Positions 14,001-25,073 of a stretch of 64,000 nucleotides of DNA are shown here, one piece after another. The translations under genes were made by a program, and so were the position numbers. The stretch is from Diploscapter coronatus (taxonomy: Eukaryota; Nematoda; Chromadorea; Rhabditida; Rhabditidae), in NCBI GenBank assembly GCA_964036155.1, contig OZ038423.1, positions 34,797,249-34,861,248 on the forward strand. The letters are read 5' to 3'. A model generated the notes under the pieces. The model ran no database searches, was not told the DNA's origin, and saw nothing but the letters and a program-made list of their open reading frames with translations. Numbering within the stretch: the stretch's first letter is position 1; each line of letters begins with the position of its first letter.

Positions 14001-14412
14001 TCCTCGAACTCAATGGATACAACACGGAGGTGGGCGCGTTTCAGAATACGATTATCAAAATGTTGAAACACAGGTCGAACTTTAATGCTAAACGAAATCA
14101 GACCCCTCATCCATCTTGGATTTGCATTATTATTTATCTAGAATTTTGAAGAATCGTCATTTTCTCCTTTCATGACTTTTCATGACGACTTGATTGCTTC
14201 AGAGACGCAAGTCTGAGTTCAACCGCCGCGACTCGCTGCTGGAAATACCCCTGAACCAGCTAGGAGTGATGAGTCCGCAGAGACTGCAGTCGTCCAGGAC
14301 GCACAAGACTGGGACTGAGCTGATGGTCGATTCGAATGGAGAGAACAGGAACAGACTGGAGGTCGAGAGAAGGATGGCCACCATTCAGGAGAACGACAGA
14401 AGCGTGGAGTGA
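8038..14412 (+). CDS. KIF11 (bmk-1): kinesin-5 (BimC/Eg5) mitotic motor, complete
   Basis: Twenty-one in-phase exons give 995 aa, normal for kinesin-5: 8038-8126, 8591-8699, 8844-8941, 9088-9229, 9522-9656, 9929-10053, 10187-10265, 10340-10503, 10603-10699, 10839-11023, 11153-11342, 11501-11596, 11704-11911, 12035-12207, 12390-12611, 12678-12751, 12847-13069, 13186-13344, 13778-13886, 13929-14029 and 14203-14412. The motor domain begins [12 protein letters not shown] and has the P-loop GQTGTGKT, switch I NASSSRSH, switch [10 protein letters not shown] and [14 protein letters not shown]. The neck cover and long coiled-coil stalk follow. Near the C-terminus [11 protein letters not shown] resembles the BimC box, whose threonine is phosphorylated by CDK to target the motor to spindles. 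Homotetramers slide antiparallel spindle microtubules. The start was chosen because it gives the expected short N-terminal extension. A TTCCAG acceptor 15 bp upstream suggests a 5' UTR intron or trans-splice site. Confidence 0.95.
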
Positions 14413-15632
14413 GTTGGCTGGCAGGAGGCAGAACGACACAACACAACATGAGGAAGTAGTATGAAAGAGGACATTTTGAATGTCATTCTACTTCTTATCC
14501 CTTATTTCCATGTTATTTTCATTTCCCCGACCTCAAAATTCAAGCCATCCACCATTTTGTTTGGCTCTTTCTTCAAAGCAACTATCTCAGAATTTATATC
14601 ATCGAACCAGAATTTATTTTCTTTGTTTTTCTTCTCTGGAAACTTGATTTTGTCCTGCTTTTCATTTGAATATTTTGGTGTTGTGATTTGTAGATTTCAA
14701 AGTGGTAGCGATTTTTTCTTCGAAAAATCTTATCATTACCATTTTGAAGGTCTACAAAAATTCAGTCGTTACCTGGCCTTTCTTTCAAATTGTCTGCAAT
14801 TATTTTTCCCTTTAGATTATTCTTTTCCATCATTCAAGCTCACTGGCCGGTTCAGTCATATTCTTTTTTTCTCTGAAATTTCTTGTCAATTCCTTATTCA
14901 GATTTTTTCTTTTCCTTCTTGTAAATTTAGAATTAATATAAATAAGGCAATAAACATATGGTTTTATCTTATTTTTGAAGCAAGGTTTATTGAATTTCAG
15001 CGAGAGTACCTTAAACTTTTAGCCGTTTTGAAATTAACTAATTTTACAGAAACTTAGGGGTTGTATCGTTCTACTTTTTGGAATATTCATATTTTTCGAA
15101 CAGATCCAGGGGGAGGACTTGAGTTGGACAGTTACTAAATGACGAAACCTAGCTAGAAGAGAATAGGGAGACAAAGTAGGACTAAATAGTGTGGGAAAAG
15201 AAAGGGTCCGTTAGTCCGTCATATATTATGACTTGAAAACTGATCATTTCAGAGATGTTTGATTTTCGGTCGAATCCCATCTCCCTTCGACGAGAAATCC
15301 GATATTCTCGAGATTCGACGGCAGTGCTTTATTATTCTTGTGATGACCACGTTATCATTCTAAGGACGATTATATGTGATATACTGTAATATAAAATAAT
15401 AAAATGTAAAGAAAGATGATATCTTGGAAAAGGCAACATTTTGCATCATCCTTCCTTGTAATTTAAAATAACTGAAAAAGGAAATTCCAGATTTTGTACA
15501 GAACCAGCATGTGAATAGCCGAATTGAGGCACATTATGTCAAATCTCACATATCACAACAAATAAATGAGTCTCGAGAAATAATAGAATTTCGAAAGAAG
15601 ATAACGATAAATATAAATCATTATGGAAAAAA
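14413..15632. other. convergent 3' intergenic region, kinesin-5 / fibulin
   Basis: This AT-rich sequence without a supportable gene holds both 3' UTRs. AATAAA occurs on + near 14949 and 15395. Its reverse complement occurs near 15328 and could serve the fibulin D transcript. Confidence 0.5.
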
Positions 15633-16279
15633 TCAGAAGAAATATGGAGCTACATTGACCTCTATTATTGCATAATTATACGCCAATACCACATTTGTTC
15701 GACTTTTTGTATGAATATGCACCAACAATGTTTCAATAGTGGGACCTTCAATAGGTTTAACCAATTGGACAATTCCTGAACTTATTTTTAAAAAGTTTAA
15801 GTGAAAAATCAGCATCTCTCCATTTTAAGAAATTATAAACTTTAGGCAAAAGCTGAACTTCAGTCATTTTAACCGACTGCAATTCCCTTTTTAGCCTAAC
15901 TGAAAGTCTGGATATGTCTGATCTTTTTTTTAGATCTTCGGGATTTTAGATAAAGCATTTCCTTACTAAATGAGTATAAAAGCTTACCAATATTCCTTTC
16001 CTGTCGAATATCGAAATATCGCTGCGATGCTTTGTCGAGTTGATAATCCACTGAAAATGGCACTTCCATGTGCGTATGAATTCGGGATACCTGAAATTTC
16101 AAAGTTCCAAGCTAAAACTCTAGATTTAGATTGCAAAGCTCACTTCAATAGGGAATTTTATGAATTTGAACGATGGAATAGCTCTGAATTGGTAGAGAAT
16201 TTCCCGGGTAATGTTGGCGATACACACGTTGTCTTCTTCCTTGCAATTCTTCAGACATGAATACCCATCTTCAACGCTG
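15633..16279 (-). CDS. fbl-1: fibulin-1 alternative D-type C-terminal exons
   Basis: Exons 16144-16279, 15988-16090 and 15633-15775 form a second 3' exon set. The exon ending at 17629 leaves two bases of a codon. Joined to 17557 it reads NRCN (C tail); joined to 16279 it reads NSVEDGYSCLKNC (D tail). Both keep the frame. The D tail continues FRAIPSFKFIKFPIE, then VKPIEGPTIETLLVHI, and ends VAPYFF, matching the known pattern of fibulin-1D (a CxKxC start, RPIxGP in the last exon, aromatic end). The D-form protein would be 803 aa. Mutually exclusive C and D tails are established for fibulin-1 in vertebrates and C. elegans. Confidence 0.9.
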
Positions 16280-16564
16280 CTAAAATTGAGCAAAATATTG
16301 ATATTGCCATTTTAAATTTATCTCTCTCTTAAAAACAATAATAATCATAAAAGTAGGAAATCTGTAAGTTTATCACATTCACATATGAGATCACAGCATG
16401 ACAATTGGCAAGGCTAATAATAATTCAACGATCAGGGATATTTCAACTCCACTTTCACTTGGTTTAGTTTTGAAGTAAGACTGGAGGTGGAGTGGAATTA
16501 ATGGCGATTTTTCGTTATTCTATATATCCCTGGCTAAAAGTGTTAGAAAACCTATATGCATCAA

Positions 16565-19500
16565 TTAATAATTAGGCAAATGGAATTGGTTATGTCGTTT
16601 GTGCGCAGAGACATCGATGACGAGAGTGGCCAGGTAGTTGTTGGTGGCCACTCCATTCCTGCTCATTCTCAGTACCAACTCGAGTGTCACAGTCTGCGGT
16701 CCATCCAAACTGTCCCTCAGAGTCACCACTGCGGAATTTCTCTTCTCCCCTTTCTGCAGCAGGAAATTCGCTCGTACCGCAGGAATGACGGAGGGATTGC
16801 CTGATATATGATTAGTTTTTAGTTTAGATTAGTGAAAACGTAGATATTCCGCAACATTGCAACATCATTACACGAAGAAATAGTGCGTGGGTAGAGAAGT
16901 TCATTGCTAGGCGAGGCTAGAGAGACATGTTCTACCTTTGCATATTAAAGTTACTAGAACTGCGGAATGTCCGTTTTCCGAATTAGTAAATATTGTCGAT
17001 GACCGATAACTTGAGACAGAATAAATTGCAAATTCGAATGTGCAAAGTATGCATTGCGTATTTACAAATAGTCGTCTAGCTTTTCTCCGGAATATGATGT
17101 AATAGCGTAAAGTGTGCTGCAAACAACGCGCATAAAAATTGTGTTTCATATGTTTCGTCTCAAGTAATCGGTCATTTACAATAGCACACCAGTTATAGCG
17201 CTCTTCTGAGTCAATTCGAATTGAACCTGCACATCGCCTTGACTGGGAGCTGTTACTTTGAATAGGGTTATTGCAGGGCGGTGAGGGGAAATCGGCACTG
17301 CAAAAAACGACATTATGTTAGTTATGGACTTGCAAGAACTTGGTGATAATTCAGGCTTTTTAATACACAACTCTGACTTAATGATCAGACGAGTTTCAGC
17401 TTGAAGAACAAATGTCATCAAATATCGAAACGATTAGCGTTTTAGTTTACCTTGTCGTGCCAAGGAAATAAACTGCCATGTAATGTAAAGTGGGTATCGA
17501 GCGATGCAAACTGAAGGAGCCAAACCCAAACACGCATTTTGCACTCGATTACAACGACTGAAGATTAGTTGAAAACAAGCTAGTCCGATTAATCAGATTC
17601 ATGCATATACTTTCTAAAAATTGCTCACTTTTTGTTGTTGTAATCGTGAATGTAATTTTCTGGACATTCGATTTGGTGGCACTTAAATGATCCCAGAGTG
17701 TTAACACAGACTCTTTCACTGCCTTGGCATTCGCCAGAAGCACTGCATTCATCTATGTCTGAAAATTACAATTGAAATTAATAAATTTGTCAAATTAAAA
17801 ATTCATTTTCATTCTGGAGCTATTCGGAAACCAAGAGATATCGAAATATGGGATATAGACAAAATCGAGTAGAATAACCAGACAAAGAGTCCCTTTTCAA
17901 ACTATCTTGTCATATATTGTGTCAGAATTTCTTGCGGTTTCCAAGTTGTACACTTTGGAATAAAATTGCCGATAAAGATCGTAACTTTCTACCCACGATA
18001 AAAATAAAAAAGAATTGGAGAAAGAAGCATACCAATGCAAGTCCTTCCATCCGGCTGAATCTTGTATCCTGGGGGACATTGGCACAAATAACTTCCTTTC
18101 GTGTTAATGCATCCACCCATGCATAATTCATTGCCTGAATAAGTTTATCAAAATTTCAATTTTCAGAAATTAAAAACTAGAAATGGAAAATTTCGAATAA
18201 GATTCCGAACTTACCACTTCCAGCCCAAACAGAGCATTCATCGATATCTTCGCAAGTCAGCCCATCTACACCGAGAGCGAATCCTCGGTCACAAATGCAT
18301 TGATAGGATCCTGAAAATCAATAAGAATTAACGATGTTTCTCTTTAGTCTTTACCAGGGGTGTTGATGCAACGCTGCTCGCACTTTGCCAACCCAATTGA
18401 GCATTCATCCACATCTAAAATATTGAATGAAGATCACAAGCTTCGTTCAATTCAATTACCATCACACTTCCTCTTGTCAGCAGCCAATTGGAATCCGGGC
18501 TTGCATTTGCATTCGAACGAGCCGATTTTGTTGATGCATTCGGCAGACAAATCACAGACATGACCAGCGAACTTCTTGCACTCATCAATGTCTTCACAGC
18601 GTTTCGTCTAAATTACGAGGAAATTTTGGAAGGATTTCATGAAAATAGTAAATAACAATAATAAGTGCTAATAATGGAATAAAAGGTAAAACAAAAGGAA
18701 ATGCATATATGAGATATTCTATTCTACAGCACAAATTGTGAAAGTAGCCACGTAACCAGAATGTAATCACTTCTAACAAATTAGCATCGAATGCGAATGT
18801 CAGCCTTATACTATCTCTTCAAAGCTATTTTAAGTAGCTACGTGGCAATCATTTTTACAAATATCTTCTATTCTGAATAGAATAGTTGCCATTGCAAAAA
18901 AAAAATCTTACAATATCATTGAACTCGTATCCAGCATTGCACCGACACTTGAATGAACCGAGAACATTGATGCACATGTTATTGCCGCAAGGCATACCCG
19001 TCTTGCATTCATCAATGTCTAAATTCTTTGAGTAGAAAATCAAATAAAATAATTCTTCAATACCTTCACAGAATCCACTATCTTTGTTGACTTCGTACCC
19101 ATTTCCACAGAGATTTCCTTTCTGCTGACATCGATAAGAGCCGGGAGTATTCACGCATTCCTCAGAGGGAGAGCAACGATCCTGTTGAGCACACTCATCA
19201 ACATCTAGAAATGATAACAATATACTTTAAGATAAAGAAAATTTGTGCAAGAAATGATACAATTATCTTTGAGAACAATTCCTGCCCAAATATTGTATCA
19301 GTCAATAAGTGATCATTGTTCGAAAACAGTATTCTTAACAATTCAAACATCGTTTTACGAACTCTGATCAGGAAGTTTGAAAATGAAGTATGATATCGAC
19401 GAGTTCCAAACTCTTATGGGACAATCCAATTGAAAGAAAATTGAAAGGGAATAGATACAAGTTCTTACCATTGCACATTCCATTTTTGGGATAGTACCCG

Positions 19501-22500
19501 AGCGGGCACTGTACAGAAATGCATTCGCCTGTGATAGGATTCTGCAACTCCCCTTCTCCGCATTTCTTCGGATCACAACTAAAATTACGGACTTTATTTT
19601 TATTTTGAGAAAAAAACCATACCGATAACTTCCCTGAGTATTTCTGCAGATGTAAAGAGCGCCACAGTCATGAGAGCCCAAATTGCACTCGTCCACATAT
19701 GAAATATCAGACATTAAGAATGTTTAATTTGAAAGAAACATTAGTAAAGTCGACTAAAATGGTTCATCTCATCATGTCACAAAATCTTTGGAAACCAGAC
19801 AAGTTAGTTGGATTATTAGTTTTAAAGATCAACAGAAAGTAAACCAAACCAGTGCACTGTTCAGTCTTGGAGTCCATGGTGTATCCCGTTCCACAAGACA
19901 ATGTTCGGATGCATTTGAAGGAGCCGGGCAGATTGAAACATCGCTGCGATTCGAGACAGTCGTCCTGCAGCAGTTGACATTCATCGATGTCTGCAAGAAA
20001 TGCATAAACACTGCAGCAGCCCATTCGACACGATGCAACTACTGCACTATTGCAAAGCAACAAAGATTCAAATGTAATTCATGCTATCAGAAGAACTCAC
20101 GCTTCATTCAATTCATCATCCCCGATTCGCCTACCAACACATCTGCCATTTTCGTAATTCCACCCCTTCGCACAGCCGATTGCAGTCGGTTTCCCATTCT
20201 GTCTGATCGGGATCGATCCCGCCCCACCCCGTTTCTGCTCTCCTGCTCCTGTTGACATCTTCCAAGGATTGTTGGCAATTTTCGAGTCTCGTTTAGGCAC
20301 TTCTCCCTCTCGAACTGCCATCTGGCAATTGCATCATTATAGCATGGCTTTGCTTGCACTATGATGAGTTTAAAGAAGAATGTGAAGATTGACAATCATT
20401 GCAAAAGAGCGTGCGAACAAATGTTTAAATTTTTGACAAAGTTCAAATGTGTAAGGAATAAATATTCTGCATGATGCTATAATAAAATCATGCTGCTAAA
20501 CATGATATCAATTACAGGGAAAAAACTCATGAATAAATCTGACAAATTTTGTGTTGTAATAATTGTCAATCTCTACGTTTCTTGTGTTTTCAACAAATGA
20601 ACTAACCTCCCCAATTCCAGCCTTATTCCTCAGCCCTGCCATACTACAATCGTAGTACTCGCCCCGTTCGTTGATGCATTTTTCAGAGCCCATTCCGAAT
20701 GACGAGGCGGGTCGATATCGATGCACGTGCACTGTAGCTATTCATTCAATTGACTATTACAAAATTACGGCTTTTTTTTTTAAAGAAAGTATACCCGATT
20801 ATTGTGTAACAATTGTATCGTGATTTCGCATAAAACGTGCCGAAATAGTTGAAATATCATTCGTAGTATTGCTTTTGTTAGGCAACTGAGAAATGACGGA
20901 ATGACGTGAGCTGTCTTTTTCTACACTATTTCTCCCTACTCTCACCCCCTCGCCTGTCCCTAACTATAGCACACGTCCTCACGTCGTCTCGTCATTTCAA
21001 AATTGCCCTTTCGTCATTCATTTGCATTCAAAGTGAATGGACAGGGAGAATTACATAGCGTGTGGATCAGGAGCAGACGAAAATTTCGTCTTCAGATTCG
21101 CTTTCTGGGTCTCAAGTAATTGCAATATCGGTTTCATTTGTTTCAGACCTCAATATTCTTAATTTCGTCCACTCCTGGTGTGAATGTGCATATTAGGAAT
21201 AGGCAAACTCACCGACACAGGAATACCCATCGGGAGCCAGATCGTATCCCACTCTGCAGCTGCATTCAACTGTATCGCCGCCTCTAAAACAAACTAATTC
21301 CAAAATTATCTTGACACTTTCTTCTTCAGAATGCGAAAATTGTTCAACTATTTTAAAAGAATGAAGGAAAGCTTTGATGCTAAGAGTATTTTTATGAGTA
21401 CAAAAAATGTTAAATGTCTCTCATCTTTGCTAAGAAAGAGAATAACAACAATTCGCATCAGTCAACCTTCGATTAAAAAAAAGTTTGAAGAAATAAAACG
21501 CGTCAAAATCTTCCAAACTTCAACGTTTTGATTGAAGTGTTCGACTCCGGTTCAAAATAGAAAATCAAGTCCGCTTCCTTCTGTTTTCTATCAACATCAC
21601 GTTTGATTGCCAACCTGTCATGACACAAATGTTCGCACTGAGCGTTTTCGCATCTGTCTCCCAAATGCATTTGTGTGTTTTCGTAGGGTCGGCCTGAAAA
21701 TATCTTCTTTTGCACTTCCTGTTTGTTGCTGAGTTTGAAATGCGAGATGTTCTCGAGACTCTGGCAAAACGTGTCTAACTCGATTCGCATGTCAATGTTA
21801 GTGTTCCCTTGCAATGCGAGTCAAGCAATTCAGTCCCACCTGTGATGATACTGCCTCCTCCATTGGAATGTGTCAGATCGAACGAGCCAGATGATGAGCA
21901 GCACTTGTTGAAGGAGCGCAGGCAGGCGGCTGAGAAGCCCGTCGGCGCGATGCACGCCTCGTTTCTCTTCAAGATGTCCTTCGCCAGCAGACAACATTCA
22001 CAACATTCCTCAAAATGATATCAATGATATTGCAGAATGCTTTTCATAATTGTAATATAACGAAATCGTCTTTCATTAGGACTTTCTGCAAGGTTTATAT
22101 GAAGAAAAGTGAGTTGACCAACCTTCTTGAGTCCTCCTCCTAGCACATTGATGGAAATGGGACAGGTTTCATCGACCTGTGCAGCCTGAGCTCCGTCATC
22201 ACACGACTCGTCCAGCAGGGTGCGCAGACAGCAAATCGAGGCAGCTCTCAAAGTGCATTCTTTTGAGTTTTAAATTTGATAGAAATTACAAATCACAGAA
22301 AATTTGAAATAGAATCTGAAACAAAAATGCACTTTTAAAATGTCTAAAGACGTAATCAAAACTAGTATCTTCAAATGAAATCTTTTGAACAGAATCCTAA
22401 GCCAAATTCTGGCTCATAAAAATCGAATTTACCTGACACAGGTAGCACTGCTGCCTTCACTCTTTATGTTCGAGCAGGTCGAAGTCTTTTTGAAATGCCG

Positions 22501-23055
22501 AGATCCGCCGCCACAACATCGGGAGAGTTCGTTTGAAAGACACAAATCTGGAAACAAAGAATTGAATGGAAGTTATGGGCAAATGTCTTCAAAGAAGAAC
22601 TTCCTGAAAAATCCGCTCAAATTATCGCGAATTACTATTTGGCGGAGTGCATCTTTTCCATACTATTTCTTTCGAATTTCACTCTCTCGTCTATCTCTAA
22701 CTATAGAACTCTGCTATTCGTCACTTCGCCATTCAGTAATCGCCCAAATCGTCCACTGTCAATTTGGAAATTTCATATACTAGTGAGAGACAATAGAATT
22801 GACTAGGGCTTGTATGAAAATTTCCGTTCAGAAAATGCTCATTTCCGCATATATTGCTCCTGTTTTCGTTTCGTTTCATTTCCAAAACCGGTGAATCCGT
22901 TTCCACACAGAATTGACACTAACAAAGGAAAATGGGGAAACCTTTCAAGAAGCGATGCGATATTCAGAATTCATTCGTCTCATTACGTAATTGCAAATTC
23001 ACTAACCTGCTAAAATGAGAAGAACGATGGATTGATAGAGTCTTATCCGAGTCAT
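16565..23055 (-). CDS. fbl-1: fibulin-1, shared exons plus C-type tail (extracellular matrix)
   Basis: Shared exons: 23007-23055 (signal peptide [17 protein letters not shown]), 22433-22547, 22123-22246, 21840-22008, 21615-21693, 21213-21283, 20607-20731, 20135-20321, 19850-19990, 19623-19698, 19469-19578, 19064-19204, 18912-19018, 18460-18607, 18355-18414, 18215-18310, 18033-18134 and 17629-17758. C-type tail: 17451-17557, 17190-17297 and 16565-16800. The total is 826 aa. Order: three anaphylatoxin-like cysteine motifs ([25 protein letters not shown]), a first EGF, a basic linker, then a run of calcium-binding EGF domains each opening DIDEC or DVDEC, then the fibulin C-terminal domain ([26 protein letters not shown]). 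Fibulins organise basement membrane and elastic matrix. The acceptor of exon 19623-19698 is damaged (see findings). The linker exon 20135-20321 is the least conserved. Confidence 0.92.
20888..20999. repeat. MITE-like inverted repeat in fibulin intron
   Basis: Ends GAAATGACGGAATGACGTGAG and its near reverse complement (about 21-bp arms with a few mismatches) flank about 70 bp containing CTATTTCTCC and CTAACTATAG. The same internal words occur in the element at 22631-22740. Confidence 0.7.
22631..22740. repeat. MITE-like inverted repeat in fibulin intron, related core
   Basis: Terminal ATTACT...GGCGGAGTG pairs with CACTTCGCC...AGTAAT at the other end. The core shares CTATTTCT and TCTCTAACTATAG with the 20888-20999 element, but the arms differ. 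Confidence 0.65.
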
Positions 23056-25073
23056 CACTGATTCTGAGCTGAGCTGAATGGCCATTTGGTTTTAGAATTG
23101 GAAATTGGTCGAATGAAGACAAAAAGGAAGGAATAAAATTAGCAGATTCAAGAAAGGGATAAAGAGAGATCGAATGACAGGAAAAGCGGTAGAAAATGAG
23201 CAAGAAATCGTGAGTTCGAAAGAGAATTCCAAAAGAAAACACCTCGAAAGGTGGAGGAAAGAAACTAATAAAGTAATAATGAATTAATGAACTGCCTGGA
23301 GGCAAGAAACAGAACAAACTGATAATAACAATGATAAAGGAGAGGGGAGAGGAATGTTTGATAAGCACAGAATGGAGAGAGAACAGGCATTTTTGATCAG
23401 AAATTGAACATCACGCAGACGAGTAAGTGAAATGTGTATGTAAACCTGCCGAAAGAGAAGCAGACCGTGAAGAGAAGTAGAGTGGAAAAACGAGAGTAAA
23501 ATGAAACCACGACTTGTTACACAGAAAAGTATGAAATTGAAATGCAGAGCAGCAAAAAATGATAAAATGACATCTTAGACATTGAGCAGAAAGGGGGAGA
23601 GGGCGAGAAGAGCAGGGAGTGAGATGAAGATCAGCTCTGCCAAGGGATGTCAATCACCTGGCCTACATTAATTATGACAGACAATTATCTTCGCCTCAAG
23701 CAGAGAAAAGAAGATCTATGAGGTGAATACAGACAATAAATCAATCTGAAAGAAATCAACATATTTTTCCCGACTGAGATAATTCGACTAATTGTCGGTG
23801 CCAAAAGTGGGAGTAGAATTAGCCGATACAAACGGGAAAATTGTGTGCTGAGAAATTCTGATCCTACAGAAAGTCGAAGTAAGAGGGAGTCAGTAAAATG
23901 GCAACAAATGAGGCAGTTAAATAGGTGGAATTACAAATAAAATGAAATGAGGAAAGGGGAAGAGGCGAGAAAATGATGGGTCATAAATGAATGCTGCTCG
24001 TAGAGTTAGGCTGAGAAGGGATGGAGAAGAAGATCTGAGACAAGACATCAGTCAAAATGCCACTTGCTGCAAGAATAAGCATGAGAAATCGAGACAAAAT
24101 GATAGAGACAGACAGAGAGACACAATTTGTCATTCACACAATCACAATCAACAAAATCGAAATTAGCGAAATCATCTATCTTGATCCATTATTTATTTTC
24201 GCAATTACCCTAAAAGTAAAACATGAACTCTGCGTATTTGTGAAGATCAGCTTATAAATAATATGAAAACTCAGAATTACTGGAAGGTACAAAATTGCTA
24301 AATGCTATAGCAAAGTGGCCATTTGATGTGACCGACAAATAGTTGAACATTACACACAAATTGGCAAATCACATGGGGATGGACTGATAGCCACAACTCG
24401 CCTGTCGCGCACACTTTTTTTACCTTGCGGCCATTTGAAAGGGGAAGGAAGATTGCCAATGGAAGGATTAGACAGAAACTGCTAAAAGGAACAAATAAAG
24501 GAACGGCAAAGTCGGGAATGAAGAAGTGATAACAGAAACTTCAACTGGACAGTCGAATGTAAAGTATCGGACGGAATACTAAACTGAACTGGACATGCTA
24601 CTCCACAGATTGTGCAACAGAACAAACACGACAACCAATCGCTACTCTGATAAGGACGTTACGAAACGAGCAAATAAACTGAAACAGAATCAGAACACTA
24701 TTCACAGAATAATGTGTTCGGAGTGTTCGAATTGAAGGTTTGAAAAATTTAGCTGTTAACTAAATAGTAGCATAATATTGAGTTGAGTTATAATTTCTTT
24801 CTAGTGATTCAGATCATCTTCATATGGATGATTCCAGTGAACATAAAATGAACAATTGATCACGATATAATTCCGATCCATTTATGTCTACCATATCAGA
24901 AAATGTAGTTAATAAATTATGTATAAGAGAAAGAAACGATGACTCAATAAATCTTTGGAAGTAATAAATTAAAAATCTCACAAATGAAGATCGACTTTGC
25001 GCGATAAAGATAAGCCCGAATCATAACTTTAATTCCTTGCACAAGTCTAATTTCGCTTTTTAAACAGCCAAAT
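23056..25073. other. intergenic region upstream of fibulin, downstream of SYNCRIP-like gene
   Basis: No gene is supported. The + strand is purine-rich and homologous to nothing I recognise. It should contain the fibulin promoter (minus strand) and the 3' UTR of the RNA-binding gene. Confidence 0.5.

Noticed and set aside
14461..15057. 198-codon + frame after the kinesin stop
   Set aside because: Phe/Ser-rich translation of a T-rich 3' UTR, with no splice sites or family resemblance.
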